Shown: piece after piece, positions 44,617 to 52,919 of the stretch
Numbering within the stretch: position 1 is the stretch's first letter
Layout: each line of letters begins with the position of its first letter
From: Ferroplasma acidarmanus Fer1
GTDB taxonomy: Archaea; Thermoplasmatota; Thermoplasmata; Thermoplasmatales; Thermoplasmataceae
Direction: 5' to 3'
Length of the DNA: 64,000 bases
NCBI RefSeq assembly: GCF_000152265.2
Contig: NC_021592.1
Location: forward strand, 930,001-994,000
Program-made: the position numbers and the translations under genes
The notes under the pieces: model-generated
What the model saw: only the letters and a program-made list of their open reading frames with translations
What the model was told of the DNA's origin: nothing
Databases searched by the model: none

Positions 44617-45480
44617 ATGTATATTGTGCCCTCATCTACCGCTTATAATGTATCCAGGAAACTGGCAAGTATTTTTTCATGCAACGTTTCCGGGGTTGTC
44701 AGGAAAAGATTTCCGGACAATGAAATGTATTTGAAGATTATTGACGATGTTAAAGGAGAGGATGTACTTCTTGTGGGAAACACAAGGAGTGATCAGGATA
44801 TAATTGAATACCTCCTGCTTCTGGATGCTATAAAGGAGGAAGAGCCGAAAAGTATAACTGCAGTGGTGCCGTTTTTCGGGTACGCAAGGCAGCATATGAG
44901 ATATAATAACGGCGAACCGGTGTCTTCAAAGGTTTTTACACAGGCAATAAATCAGTATGCTGACAGGATTATAACTGTTGAACTTCACGATGAGCAGACA
45001 CTGAATTATTCTAAAGTTCCATTTACCGATATTAAAATTATAAATCCAATATATAAATATTTTATGGATAAAAACATAGATTTTGTTATATCCCCTGACG
45101 ATGGCGGATATGAACGCGTTAAACTGATGGGTTCAAAACTGGGCATTCCTGCCTATTATATTGACAAAAAAAGAATTGATTCAACCACGGTAAAAATGAC
45201 CCTTCCGGAGGAAGACTATAAAGATAAGAATATTCTTATTCTCGATGATATAATTTCAACCGGGGGCACAATAATCAAAGCCTCCGGGATGTTAAAAGAC
45301 AAAGGTGCCAGAAACATATATGCCTGCGCAATACATGGCGTATTTGCAAACAACAGCAATGAGAAAATAGAGAGATATGTAAATGAGCTCACTGTAACAG
45401 ATACCATAGAAACAAAATATAGCAATATAACAATTTCAGGGGAAATCGCAGAATCCCTGAAAGACAAGATAAGTATATGA
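44617..45480 (+). CDS. prs: Ribose-phosphate pyrophosphokinase
   Basis: Makes PRPP for nucleotide, His and Trp synthesis (287 aa, the short archaeal form). Marks: VVRKRFPDNEMYLKI, VVPFFGYARQHMRY with the ATP-site loop, the flexible KxR region KKRIDSTTVKM, and the PRPP loop LILDDIISTGGT. ELHDEQTLNYS carries the metal-site His. It overlaps DUF99 by 4 nt (ATGA), so the two genes are co-translated. Confidence 0.96.
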   Translation: MYIVPSSTAYNVSRKLASIFSCNVSGVVRKRFPDNEMYLKIIDDVKGEDVLLVGNTRSDQDIIEYLLLLDAIKEEEPKSITAVVPFFGYARQHMRYNNGEPVSSKVFTQAINQYADRIITVELHDEQTLNYSKVPFTDIKIINPIYKYFMDKNIDFVISPDDGGYERVKLMGSKLGIPAYYIDKKRIDSTTVKMTLPEEDYKDKNILILDDIISTGGTIIKASGMLKDKGARNIYACAIHGVFANNSNEKIERYVNELTVTDTIETKYSNITISGEIAESLKDKISI

Positions 45481-46049
45481 AAAATGGGCTCAGGGTTCTC
45501 GGGCTAGATGATGGCCCGTTTAACCGGAATTCCGATACAAAAACTGTTATGGTAGGGGTTTTAATGAGATTAAACTCCTATGTTGAGGGAATCTCAACAG
45601 GAACTATAACGGTTGATGGCATGGATTCCACGGAAACTATAATGTCTATGCTAAATGGGAGATTCAGCAAAGATATAGATTTTATAATGTCAAATGGGAT
45701 AACATTTGGCGGTTTCAATATTATGGATATCCCGATGATAAACCGGTTATCAGGAATCCCAATAATCTCAATAACAAGAAAGAAACCGGATATGGATTCT
45801 ATGTTTTCCGCACTTAAATTGCATTTTTCAGATTATATGCAAAGAACAGAACTTTTAAAAAACACTTCAATAAATAAAATTGAATTTTCTGGAAAGACAG
45901 TGTATGCAAACTGTTGCGGGATATCTGTGAATGATGCCCTTTATCTTATAAAGAAAACCACTATAATGGGTAATATACCTGAACCTGTTAGAATGGCACA
46001 TCTCATAGCAACAGCCATTGTAAGTGGAGAAAGCTATGGAAAAACATAA
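45477..46049 (+). CDS. DUF99 family protein (endonuclease V-like fold)
   Basis: 190 aa with DUF99 hallmarks: RVLGLDDGPFNR at the N-terminus, MVGVLMRLNSYVEGI, MSNGITFGGFNIMDI, and RKKPDMDSM. The family is nearly archaeal-specific and distantly related to endonuclease V, so nucleic-acid repair is a guess. Coupled to prs. 93 nt after its stop begins an insertion sequence, whose left target repeat is at 46137. Confidence 0.88.
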   Translation: MKNGLRVLGLDDGPFNRNSDTKTVMVGVLMRLNSYVEGISTGTITVDGMDSTETIMSMLNGRFSKDIDFIMSNGITFGGFNIMDIPMINRLSGIPIISITRKKPDMDSMFSALKLHFSDYMQRTELLKNTSINKIEFSGKTVYANCCGISVNDALYLIKKTTIMGNIPEPVRMAHLIATAIVSGESYGKT

Positions 46050-46136
46050 AACACTCAAAATATATAAATAAATATAAAAAATCTAATTTATTTGCTGCTT
46101 GAAATACAACCAGTATGCACTTTACGTTATCCTCAG

Positions 46137-46142
46137 TTTCAC
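46137..46142. repeat. Target-site duplication, left
   Basis: TTTCAC immediately before the IS left end; repeated exactly at 47601-47606 immediately after the right end. Confidence 0.75.
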
Positions 46143-47600
46143 CCTTAACTCGGCACATTTTTAGGGAACAGCTCCGGTTTAAGTTCCAGGATTTCGGCAA
46201 GTTCCCTGACTTTCTTTGGTATCTCTGCCATTATAATTTTATCACCAATGTCAGTAAGGTATATCTTTGACAGCTGCAGAAGAGCATCCTTTACACTAAT
46301 TTTATTGTTGATTTTCTTTTCCTTTAACAGTTTCAAGAGCCTGTAATATGCAATGAGAGATATGAAGGAAACAAATACATACCCTTTTAAAGTATCGTCA
46401 CCCCTCAGGTATGGTGTATCCACCTGTAAAAGGTTCTTGAATACATCGAATGACTCTTCTATGTCATTCCTGAACTTGTATAATTCAAATATTGACTGCG
46501 GCTTTTCCCTTACATTGGTAATAAGTGCAATCTTTCCTGCCTTTTCAGGTGAATATAATGGTTTCTTTCCGGAGTCAACAAGCGAATAGTACTCATTCTC
46601 CTCCATGGCTCTGAGCATTATATCCTCGAATACATGAATATCATAGTTTTTTATTGTAGTGGAAGAGTATCTTATAGCCCTTTTTCTGAACATGAAGAAA
46701 TTATCTCCATTTATGGAATAGTCAGGGAGCTTTGAATCCCTCTTCAATGGCGTTATAAAGTACAATCCATTCGTATCCATTTTACCAAAATTATTATCAT
46801 CTATGAATCCACGGTCCATAACGAATAATGTTCCAGTATGGACTTCCTGTTCTGTCTTTCTTAATGTATCAATATCTGCAACACTTCCCGGTACCAGGCG
46901 AATATAGCATGGCTCATTCCTTAACCTTGAAAATCCCATAATGATCCTTATCATTGGAAGATTGATGTCATTGTTGTTATGCCCGAACTCAGCCATCCTT
47001 ATTCCGGGTGAATAGGAGAATAAAGCTGATGTATCATATGCTATGATCTCATTCTTTTTCATCAGTTTCATATAGATACTCTTCTGCTTATCCTGATCCT
47101 GCCCTATGCGCTTTAACATAGCTGACAATGATTTTGGTGATAGTTCATGTATTGTTCTGGAGAGCCATGTTTTCTCTACCCATGATTTTATGGACTTCAA
47201 TGGCATTGGAAATATTAGCCTGTTAAGGGAGAATGCAACGAGCTTCATATAATCATCAGGATATTCTTCCCTTAATAATGACAATACATCTTTCATAAGG
47301 GAGAACACAAGCTCCAGATGGCCAATCTCATATATTCCATGGATTGATACAATCTCTCTTACCTTTTTAGGATTCTCTATGTCACCATTAATTACCTTTC
47401 CAACATATTTGGAAACCTTGTGCCTTTTACTGTGTTCTGAATCCCATACCATGCTGCTTTCATATACGTAATTGTATTTCCCTACCTTTTTAATTTCCCT
47501 TGTCATGTTCTGTATATAGGGAACACATATAAGCAAATAAATCTTTCGCCAAATACTGGATAATAATTCAAATGTTCCCTAAATAAGCTCGGAGTTTAGG
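46143..47600 (-). mobile_element. Intact insertion sequence, IS1634/IS4-like
   Basis: 1458-bp element with imperfect ~28-bp terminal inverted repeats. The left end is CCTTAACTCGGCAC...TTTAGGGAACA; the reverse of the right end is CCTAAACTCCGAGC...TTTAGGGAACA. Both ends are flanked by TTTCAC, a 6-bp target duplication. It encodes one full-length DDE transposase whose stop codon lies inside the left repeat. Intact ends, duplication and open frame point to recent insertion. Confidence 0.85.
46145..47506 (-). CDS. DDE transposase, IS1634/IS4-like
   Basis: 453 aa from MTREIKKVGKYNYVYES (an in-frame Met ten codons upstream is also possible). DDE residues: first Asp in IIAYDTSALFSYS, second in LFVMDRGFIDDNNFG, and the Glu in the Y-x2-R-x3-E block YKFRNDIEESFDVFKNLL. 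Domain order and size are those of IS1634-type enzymes. The frame is uninterrupted, so the enzyme is probably active. The N-terminal ~150 residues have no recognisable DNA-binding motif beyond basic helices. Confidence 0.9.
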   Translation of the reverse strand: MTREIKKVGKYNYVYESSMVWDSEHSKRHKVSKYVGKVINGDIENPKKVREIVSIHGIYEIGHLELVFSLMKDVLSLLREEYPDDYMKLVAFSLNRLIFPMPLKSIKSWVEKTWLSRTIHELSPKSLSAMLKRIGQDQDKQKSIYMKLMKKNEIIAYDTSALFSYSPGIRMAEFGHNNNDINLPMIRIIMGFSRLRNEPCYIRLVPGSVADIDTLRKTEQEVHTGTLFVMDRGFIDDNNFGKMDTNGLYFITPLKRDSKLPDYSINGDNFFMFRKRAIRYSSTTIKNYDIHVFEDIMLRAMEENEYYSLVDSGKKPLYSPEKAGKIALITNVREKPQSIFELYKFRNDIEESFDVFKNLLQVDTPYLRGDDTLKGYVFVSFISLIAYYRLLKLLKEKKINNKISVKDALLQLSKIYLTDIGDKIIMAEIPKKVRELAEILELKPELFPKNVPS

Positions 47601-47606
47601 TTTCAC
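47601..47606. repeat. Target-site duplication, right
   Basis: TTTCAC, identical to 46137-46142, directly after the IS right end. Confidence 0.75.
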
Positions 47607-47659
47607 ACATTAATCATTAATATCTTAATTCATAGCATAACATTTAAGATCAATATAAA

Positions 47660-48487
47660 TCATATGAATTTATATTTCTCAGATGGAATCCCGGAAATCT
47701 CATTTTTAATTTTATAAAGATTTCCACCATCTCCATTTTCATCCATAGCAGTTGTAATATAAAGGGTTTTTAAATCATCCCCTCCAAACACGCAGGAATC
47801 AACATTTTTTGCACTCACATAAATTTTTTTTATAACCTTTCCATTGCTGTCAAAAACTATTACAGACGAACCACCATGGAAGGCTACATATAAATTGCCC
47901 ATAGAATCTATTGTCATACCGTCCGGTACACCAGGAAATACTGAAACATCTATACTTTCCATTTCATCAAGAATAGCCGAATTCCTATTATCATAGTTAA
48001 AAACCCTTATTTTTCTTGTGGGAGAATCTATATAATACATAATTTTTTTATCGTAATTCCATATTGTTCCATTTGATATGGTGATCCTGTCAAGCACTTT
48101 ACTCTCTTTATTATCAAATCCATATAGTGAACCAAGGGGGTCTTTTTCATTCATATCCATAGTACCGGCGAAAAGAACTCCGTTCATATCGCATTTGCCA
48201 TCATTGAATCTAACAATCTCATCGAATTTCATCTTAAAAATAGTTTCAACTTTTCCACTCTTTAAAATTAAATGTTTTATAGAATCCTTTGTGGCAAAAA
48301 TCAGTCCATCATCGCATGGGACTATGAAAGGTATAATACTGTCAGTATGCAGCTGAGTTATATTCTCACCATAAGAGTATATTTTTCCGTTTAATATATC
48401 AACATAATATAGCAACCCATCTCTCCATATTGGGGATTCCCCCAGTTTTAACTGTGGCGACTCATGTATTAATTTAGCTTTTAACAT
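47660..48487 (-). CDS. SMP-30/gluconolactonase-like lactonase
   Basis: 275-aa six-bladed beta-propeller. Metal ligands of the family can be seen: Glu in GESPIWRDGLLYYVDI, Asn in RFNDGKCDMNGVLFAGTMD and TISNGTIWNYD, and Asp in GVPDGMTIDSMGNLYVAF. Likely hydrolyses gluconolactone, the step after glucose dehydrogenase in the non-phosphorylative Entner-Doudoroff route used by Thermoplasmatales; another sugar lactone is possible. It lies just right of the IS, which may have separated it from former neighbours. Confidence 0.88.
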   Translation of the reverse strand: MLKAKLIHESPQLKLGESPIWRDGLLYYVDILNGKIYSYGENITQLHTDSIIPFIVPCDDGLIFATKDSIKHLILKSGKVETIFKMKFDEIVRFNDGKCDMNGVLFAGTMDMNEKDPLGSLYGFDNKESKVLDRITISNGTIWNYDKKIMYYIDSPTRKIRVFNYDNRNSAILDEMESIDVSVFPGVPDGMTIDSMGNLYVAFHGGSSVIVFDSNGKVIKKIYVSAKNVDSCVFGGDDLKTLYITTAMDENGDGGNLYKIKNEISGIPSEKYKFI

Positions 48488-48558
48488 GTAAACATTATTA
48501 CATTAATGCTATATATTCTTAGCAGATAATTTTTATCCCGGTAATTATTATTCACGAT

Positions 48559-48605
48559 CAGGTGGCAAGGAAGCCCACGTGCTCTAGCCACGGGTAGTTG
48601 ACCTG
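48559..48605. mobile_element. Solo IS200/IS605-type end (hairpin remnant)
   Basis: 47-nt structure: outer arms CAGGT/ACCTG enclose GGAAGCCC, an imperfect hairpin (CCC-AC-GTG ... CAC-GGG) and GGGTAGTTGAC. The AAGCCC-hairpin-GGGTAGTTGA pattern is that of IS200/IS605 right ends, which also form the 3' part of TnpB guide RNAs. No tnpA or tnpB is nearby. It lies in the promoter space between the divergent lactonase and Rieske genes. Confidence 0.5.
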
Positions 48606-48651
48606 CAATATCCCAGAAAAGTTATAATACCTATAATCATTCATAAATATT

Positions 48652-48969
48652 ATGTGGGAAACTCTGTTTAAAATGGATAAAATTGAGGACAATGCCTTGA
48701 AGGATATTACAGTAAAAGGGGTTCCTTTGCTTGTATCAAGGATAGATGGGAAAATATATGTCACAGATCTGTACTGCACACACGAGCAAACCTCCCTTTC
48801 TGAAGGATTCATAGAAGGTTGCAGTGTTGTATGTTCCGCCCATTTTGCTTCGTTTAACCTGAAAGATGGGAAGGTTATTTCAGGGCCTGAAGGTGAGACC
48901 GGAACAATTAAAGATTTGAAGTCATACAATACAAAGATAGAGAATGGGATGATAATGGCGGATATATAA
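48652..48969 (+). CDS. Rieske-type [2Fe-2S] ferredoxin
   Basis: 105-aa soluble Rieske protein. Ligands Cys42-x-His44 (YCTHEQ) and Cys61-x2-His64 (VVCSAHFASF), with 16 residues between pairs; no disulfide-type extra cysteines in the bc1 positions, so it is a ferredoxin, not a respiratory Rieske subunit. Its stop overlaps the etfBA start by one base (TAATG). That coupling suggests it donates or accepts electrons with the flavoprotein. Confidence 0.92.
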   Translation: MWETLFKMDKIEDNALKDITVKGVPLLVSRIDGKIYVTDLYCTHEQTSLSEGFIEGCSVVCSAHFASFNLKDGKVISGPEGETGTIKDLKSYNTKIENGMIMADI

Positions 48970-50642
48970 TGAAAATCATAGTTCTGGTTAAACAGGTACC
49001 TGATGTCAATGCAATACGATTTGACGAAAAGACTAAAAGGATAATAAGGGCAGGGGTAAAATTATCATTTAACTCCTATGATAAAAAGGCAGTTGAAGCA
49101 GCAGTAAGGCTGTCAGAAAAATATAAATGTGAAACATACGTTGTTTCTATGGGCCCCGGGGATGCCAGAGATGTACTGAACGATTCAATGAAAATGGGAA
49201 TTAACCATGCTATACTGTTAAACGATCCAAATTTTGCAGGTTCAGATACCTATGTAACATCCAGGATTCTATCCTCATTAATAATGCACATTAGCCCGGA
49301 CATAGTTTTATCCGGCAAATCTTCACTGGATGGCGAAACATCCCAGGTTCCTCCGGAAACAGCAGAGATGGCAGGATACAACTTTGTTTCAAACGTATCA
49401 TCAATAGAAATAGCCGAAAATAGGGTAATAGTGGCCAGGGATGAAGATAATGGCATAAGGAAACTGGAAGTTTCATTTCCGGTATTCCTCTCAGTCAGCG
49501 AGAAAATTAACAGGGCAAGGCAAATAGACCCATCTGCAAAGGTTGAAAATATTGATATATATGACTCCAGATTTACCGCATGGAAGGGAAGTGATTCGCC
49601 CACAAGTGTGGTTGATACATTTTCAATGGCCAATACAAGGAATAATAAATTTATTACTTTTCAGGAATTTCTGGGAATACTTAACTCCTCGGGAGAAGTA
49701 AAACAGGATCCAGACTATAAGATTCTGGATGACCCGGCAACAGAGGAAATTTTTCTGGGGTTAGCAGTGGACGATCCAGGGACATCCCTTGAAATTTCTT
49801 CTAAAATAGCAGAGATTGGAGGCCATAGAATAGTTGTAATAGGGAATATAAACCCATCCAGGCTGAATGGCATGGCATGCCACAAATACATATATCTTGA
49901 TAACTCAGACTATGTTTCATTTTCTGAATATGTTGCGGAATTTATAAGGAAAAATAAAGTGCGCCACGTTCTCGCACCCTCAAATCTTAACGGAAGGGAC
50001 ATATCATCACACATAGCTGCATCTATTGGCCTTGGCCTCACTGCAGATTGTGTGGATATAAAATTTGAATCAGGAAAAATGGTCCAGTATAAACCCTCTT
50101 TTGGAGGTGGCATAATAGCAGTCATTAAATCAAAAACTGAACCTGATATGGCAACTGTGAGAAAAGGCATGTTTCCTATTAAATTCAGGAGCAAATCATA
50201 TGATGTGCAGACCGTAAATCTGGAAAAAAATGAAAATTTCCACGAAATTGATAACACACCCATTGACAGCAATCTACATCCCCTTGATACCCCTGTGATA
50301 TTTGGAATCGGCACAGGCGTGCATGCTGAAGATATCCCGCACATTCTGGAAATAGCGGAAAAAATAAACGCTTCTGTTGGTGCAACAAGAAGGGTGGTAG
50401 ATATGGGAAGAATTCCCAGGCAATTCCAGATTGGCCTTACCGGAATGTCAATATCACCTTCCTTATATGTTGCTCTGGGCATATCGGGATCTGATAACCA
50501 TATAGTTGGCATCCGATACGCAGGCAAGGTAATGGCTGTTAACAACAATCCTGATGCAGATATATTTAAACATTCAGATTTTGGCATGATTATGGATACG
50601 CATGAATTTATTGAAAACCTCTATACGTTTGTTAATAAATAA
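48969..50642 (+). CDS. etfBA: Electron transfer flavoprotein, fused beta-alpha subunits
   Basis: 557 aa combining EtfB (about 1-235: MKIIVLVKQVPDVNAIRFD, GPGDARDVLNDSMKMG, VLSGKSSLDGETSQVPPETAE) and EtfA (about 255-557). The C-terminal FAD site is complete: GATRRVVDMGRIP, FQIGLTGMSISPSLYVALG and VMAVNNNPDADIFKHSDF. Fused Etf is known in archaea. It carries electrons from acyl-CoA or other dehydrogenases to a quinone reductase. The usual FixC/FixX partners are absent here; the coupled Rieske protein may take the ferredoxin place. Confidence 0.95.
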   Translation: MKIIVLVKQVPDVNAIRFDEKTKRIIRAGVKLSFNSYDKKAVEAAVRLSEKYKCETYVVSMGPGDARDVLNDSMKMGINHAILLNDPNFAGSDTYVTSRILSSLIMHISPDIVLSGKSSLDGETSQVPPETAEMAGYNFVSNVSSIEIAENRVIVARDEDNGIRKLEVSFPVFLSVSEKINRARQIDPSAKVENIDIYDSRFTAWKGSDSPTSVVDTFSMANTRNNKFITFQEFLGILNSSGEVKQDPDYKILDDPATEEIFLGLAVDDPGTSLEISSKIAEIGGHRIVVIGNINPSRLNGMACHKYIYLDNSDYVSFSEYVAEFIRKNKVRHVLAPSNLNGRDISSHIAASIGLGLTADCVDIKFESGKMVQYKPSFGGGIIAVIKSKTEPDMATVRKGMFPIKFRSKSYDVQTVNLEKNENFHEIDNTPIDSNLHPLDTPVIFGIGTGVHAEDIPHILEIAEKINASVGATRRVVDMGRIPRQFQIGLTGMSISPSLYVALGISGSDNHIVGIRYAGKVMAVNNNPDADIFKHSDFGMIMDTHEFIENLYTFVNK

Positions 50643-50951
50643 TAGGGGAACTTTTAGATTCTTACAGATAATTTATTTTTCAATACGTCTGTCATTTTGA
50701 TCAGAAATACTTACCGATGATATAACGGTAAAGAAGCAATAAAAAACTCTTATGTAATCATCATTTCGCAAATTTGTCCGGTTGTTTTCGAGCTCGGTCC
50801 TCATATAATCAAATGGCTATGCACCTTTCTGATTGTACATTAAATAAATATTTTCTGGATTGCCAGCAATATTTAGCATCATTGTAACTATGGAAACATG
50901 GGAATAATAAAGAGTAGAATGTATGTTCCCTGTAAATTTGTGGAGTTGAGG
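50641..50951 (-). mobile_element. Decayed IS copy between etfBA and an orphan gene
   Basis: Right-end repeat at 50923-50951 (ATGTTCCCT...GGAGTTGAGG), recognisably like the right end of the intact IS at 47570-47600. A trace of the left end (AGGGGAAC) lies at 50644-50651, and a transposase scrap lies between. Only ~310 bp remain of ~1.4 kb, so this is an internally deleted relic. It accounts for most of the 347-nt gene-free gap. Confidence 0.5.
50673..50804 (-). pseudogene. Transposase C-terminal fragment
   Basis: Reverse-strand frame of 43 codons including LENNRTNLRNDDYIRVFYCFF. This is similar in pattern to the end of IS1634-like transposases (L-x-x-R-T-x-LR-x-D-D, then a hydrophobic helix); the intact copy has VDTPYLRGDDTLKGYVFV at the same place. 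Non-functional remnant. Confidence 0.45.
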
Positions 50952-50989
50952 TTTAGAAATAATAATTTACTACCCCGGTATTAACTATA

Positions 50990-51571
50990 ATGGATATGCA
51001 TAATGTCACCATAAATTTTCCAAAAAATATAGTTCTTGAAAATGGGGAAAGTATACATATTGAAAGGGATAAAATTACTGACGAGTCATTGTTTTCAATG
51101 CTATTTCCGGAGAAATCTACCGATCGTATTGCAATAAATCTCATAAAAAATGGATTCCACGACGCAACTCCGAGTTTTTTCAAAGGCGAGAAATACAGTA
51201 TGGCTAAAGAAATAGCGTTTCCATGGGAACTGCACATCAGGCTCTTTAATTATGGTAAGCAATATGGAAAAATGTTTGCGCACGTTGAAATATCAAGAAA
51301 ATACTTTGAACATCTTTTTATAATACAACCCTCCGTGTTTGAGCCCTTTGAATTTTATAAGAGTATATACCGTGAATTCAACGTTATGTATGAACCATCC
51401 GGAAAAAAAGTTAAAGAATTCAAGAATTATTATAAAGTTAAGCTCATACCACCGGAAAATCTTATAGAGTGGATGCCACTTGTTTTAAATTTATATAGCA
51501 ATTTCTCCCAGTACAAGGAAAAAATCAGGGAAATTATTGATGTAATAGATTTTGAATTGCACCGTAAATAA
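50990..51571 (+). CDS. Hypothetical protein
   Basis: 193 aa, soluble, mixed alpha/beta, rich in Phe, Tyr and Lys, no cysteine and no recognisable motif. The middle part (KEIAFPWELHIRLFNYGKQYGKMFAHVEISRKYFEHLF) is strand-rich; the C-terminus is helical (REIIDVIDFELHRK). It stands alone between an IS relic and the convergent nob1 gene, 2 nt away. No function proposed. Confidence 0.7.
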   Translation: MDMHNVTINFPKNIVLENGESIHIERDKITDESLFSMLFPEKSTDRIAINLIKNGFHDATPSFFKGEKYSMAKEIAFPWELHIRLFNYGKQYGKMFAHVEISRKYFEHLFIIQPSVFEPFEFYKSIYREFNVMYEPSGKKVKEFKNYYKVKLIPPENLIEWMPLVLNLYSNFSQYKEKIREIIDVIDFELHRK

Positions 51572-51573
51572 AT

Positions 51574-52047
51574 CTATTTTTTTGAATAGCGCTTCACATC
51601 ATGCCCGCATATGGGGCATGTTTTAATATATTCATCATATATTTTATGGCAGCCGGTACACCTGTATTTCCATATTATGCCCTTTTTTATGCCAGATATC
51701 CCGCCTCCTGAATAGGCAATCCCACAATATTTTGCAACATTCTGTATGGCATAATCGTCTGTGATTATTATCCCATTTAATTCAATTGCAAGTGCGAGCA
51801 CATCAATATCAGTGGCACTTAGCGCATTGTAATCCCCGGTACTTAAAGCTGCTTCACGGGCTTTTGCAATATACTCCTTTCCAGGGCTGCGTGTCGTTAT
51901 ATTCGCTACTTCAAGGATCTTTTCAAGTGACCCTTTTTTTATTTCATTGATAACAGACTCAGGGTAAACATAACCATCCTCTGAAATATTGAGATTCCCA
52001 GATAACATTGCTGAGGTATCTATAATATATTTTTTCTTCCCTTCCAC
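51574..52047 (-). CDS. nob1: rRNA-processing endonuclease Nob1 (PIN domain plus zinc ribbon)
   Basis: Cuts the 3' end of 16S pre-rRNA in archaea. PIN domain with catalytic acids in YIIDTSAML, Glu in PESVINEIKKG, and Asp residues in LSATDIDVLALA and IITDDYAIQ; then a zinc ribbon CTGC...CPIC. A GTG at 52047 gives 157 aa beginning directly at the PIN domain. The frame also runs from an ATG at 52089 through a hydrophobic stretch that is not PIN-like, so GTG is preferred. Confidence 0.88.
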   Translation of the reverse strand: MEGKKKYIIDTSAMLSGNLNISEDGYVYPESVINEIKKGSLEKILEVANITTRSPGKEYIAKAREAALSTGDYNALSATDIDVLALAIELNGIIITDDYAIQNVAKYCGIAYSGGGISGIKKGIIWKYRCTGCHKIYDEYIKTCPICGHDVKRYSKK

Positions 52048-52148
52048 ATGGCAAAATATTATTATTAGTAATAAATCTACCTTAAACAATACATAAATGA
52101 TTTTCCATTTTTAATAGCATATTTTAACTTCTGTGTAATTTCGATCCC

Positions 52149-52919
52149 ATGTTACTGGTATACATTATTATGCTCATTATAGGAATAGCCGTTGGCGCCC
52201 TGACAGGAATTACCGGTAGCAGTGGCGTGCTTGTTGTTGTTCCTGTCCTTTCATATATGGGAATCAATTTTAAAACATCTGTAGGTACAAGCCTGCTGGT
52301 AGACGTGGTAACTACAACAATTGTGATATATGTATATCTCAGGAAAAAAACCCTTAATCCCGGAATAGGTATAGTACTTGGAATCGGTGCAATAATTGGT
52401 GCACAGCTTGGCTCCCTTATTGCAGGAATATTGCCTGTGCTTCCACTGGAAATCATTTTTACTGCCATGGCAGCATATATGAGCTATTATGTGATTAAAA
52501 AATCGTACAACATCGATAGCCATGGGGTCAGAAAGATGGAATTAAGCCGTAATTTAGCGTTGATAATCGGTTTTGCCCTGAGCATCCCGGTTGGCATTCT
52601 CACAGGGGTTATAGGAACCAGTGGTGGAATTATGTTTGTTTTAATTATCATGGTATTTTTCTCAATGAAGGCACAGAATATGGTAGGTACCGCAACACTT
52701 GCAATGTTTCTGTCCGCAGCAAGTGGTTCTATAGGTTATTATGACATAGGGCATATTGACTTCCTGGCAGCAATACTTATAGGTGTTGTGGCACTGGTTT
52801 CCGGCTATTATTTCTCAATATTTGCACATAAAATTAAGCAGAAATATATATACCGGTTTATAGGCGTTGTCTTCATAATTGTGGTCATAAGTGAAATTGT
52901 GAAGATTGTTGTCCTATAG
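52149..52919 (+). CDS. TauE/SafE family membrane transporter
   Basis: 256 aa, about seven or eight helices in two repeats, each starting with a glycine-rich block: GALTGITGSSGVLVVVPVL and GILTGVIGTSGGIMFVLI. These are the signature of sulfite/sulfoacetate-type exporters. Given the SQR and sulfur-carrier genes in this window, export of a sulfur oxyanion is plausible but not shown. The 3' end overlaps the convergent E1-like gene by 6 nt. Confidence 0.88.
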   Translation: MLLVYIIMLIIGIAVGALTGITGSSGVLVVVPVLSYMGINFKTSVGTSLLVDVVTTTIVIYVYLRKKTLNPGIGIVLGIGAIIGAQLGSLIAGILPVLPLEIIFTAMAAYMSYYVIKKSYNIDSHGVRKMELSRNLALIIGFALSIPVGILTGVIGTSGGIMFVLIIMVFFSMKAQNMVGTATLAMFLSAASGSIGYYDIGHIDFLAAILIGVVALVSGYYFSIFAHKIKQKYIYRFIGVVFIIVVISEIVKIVVL

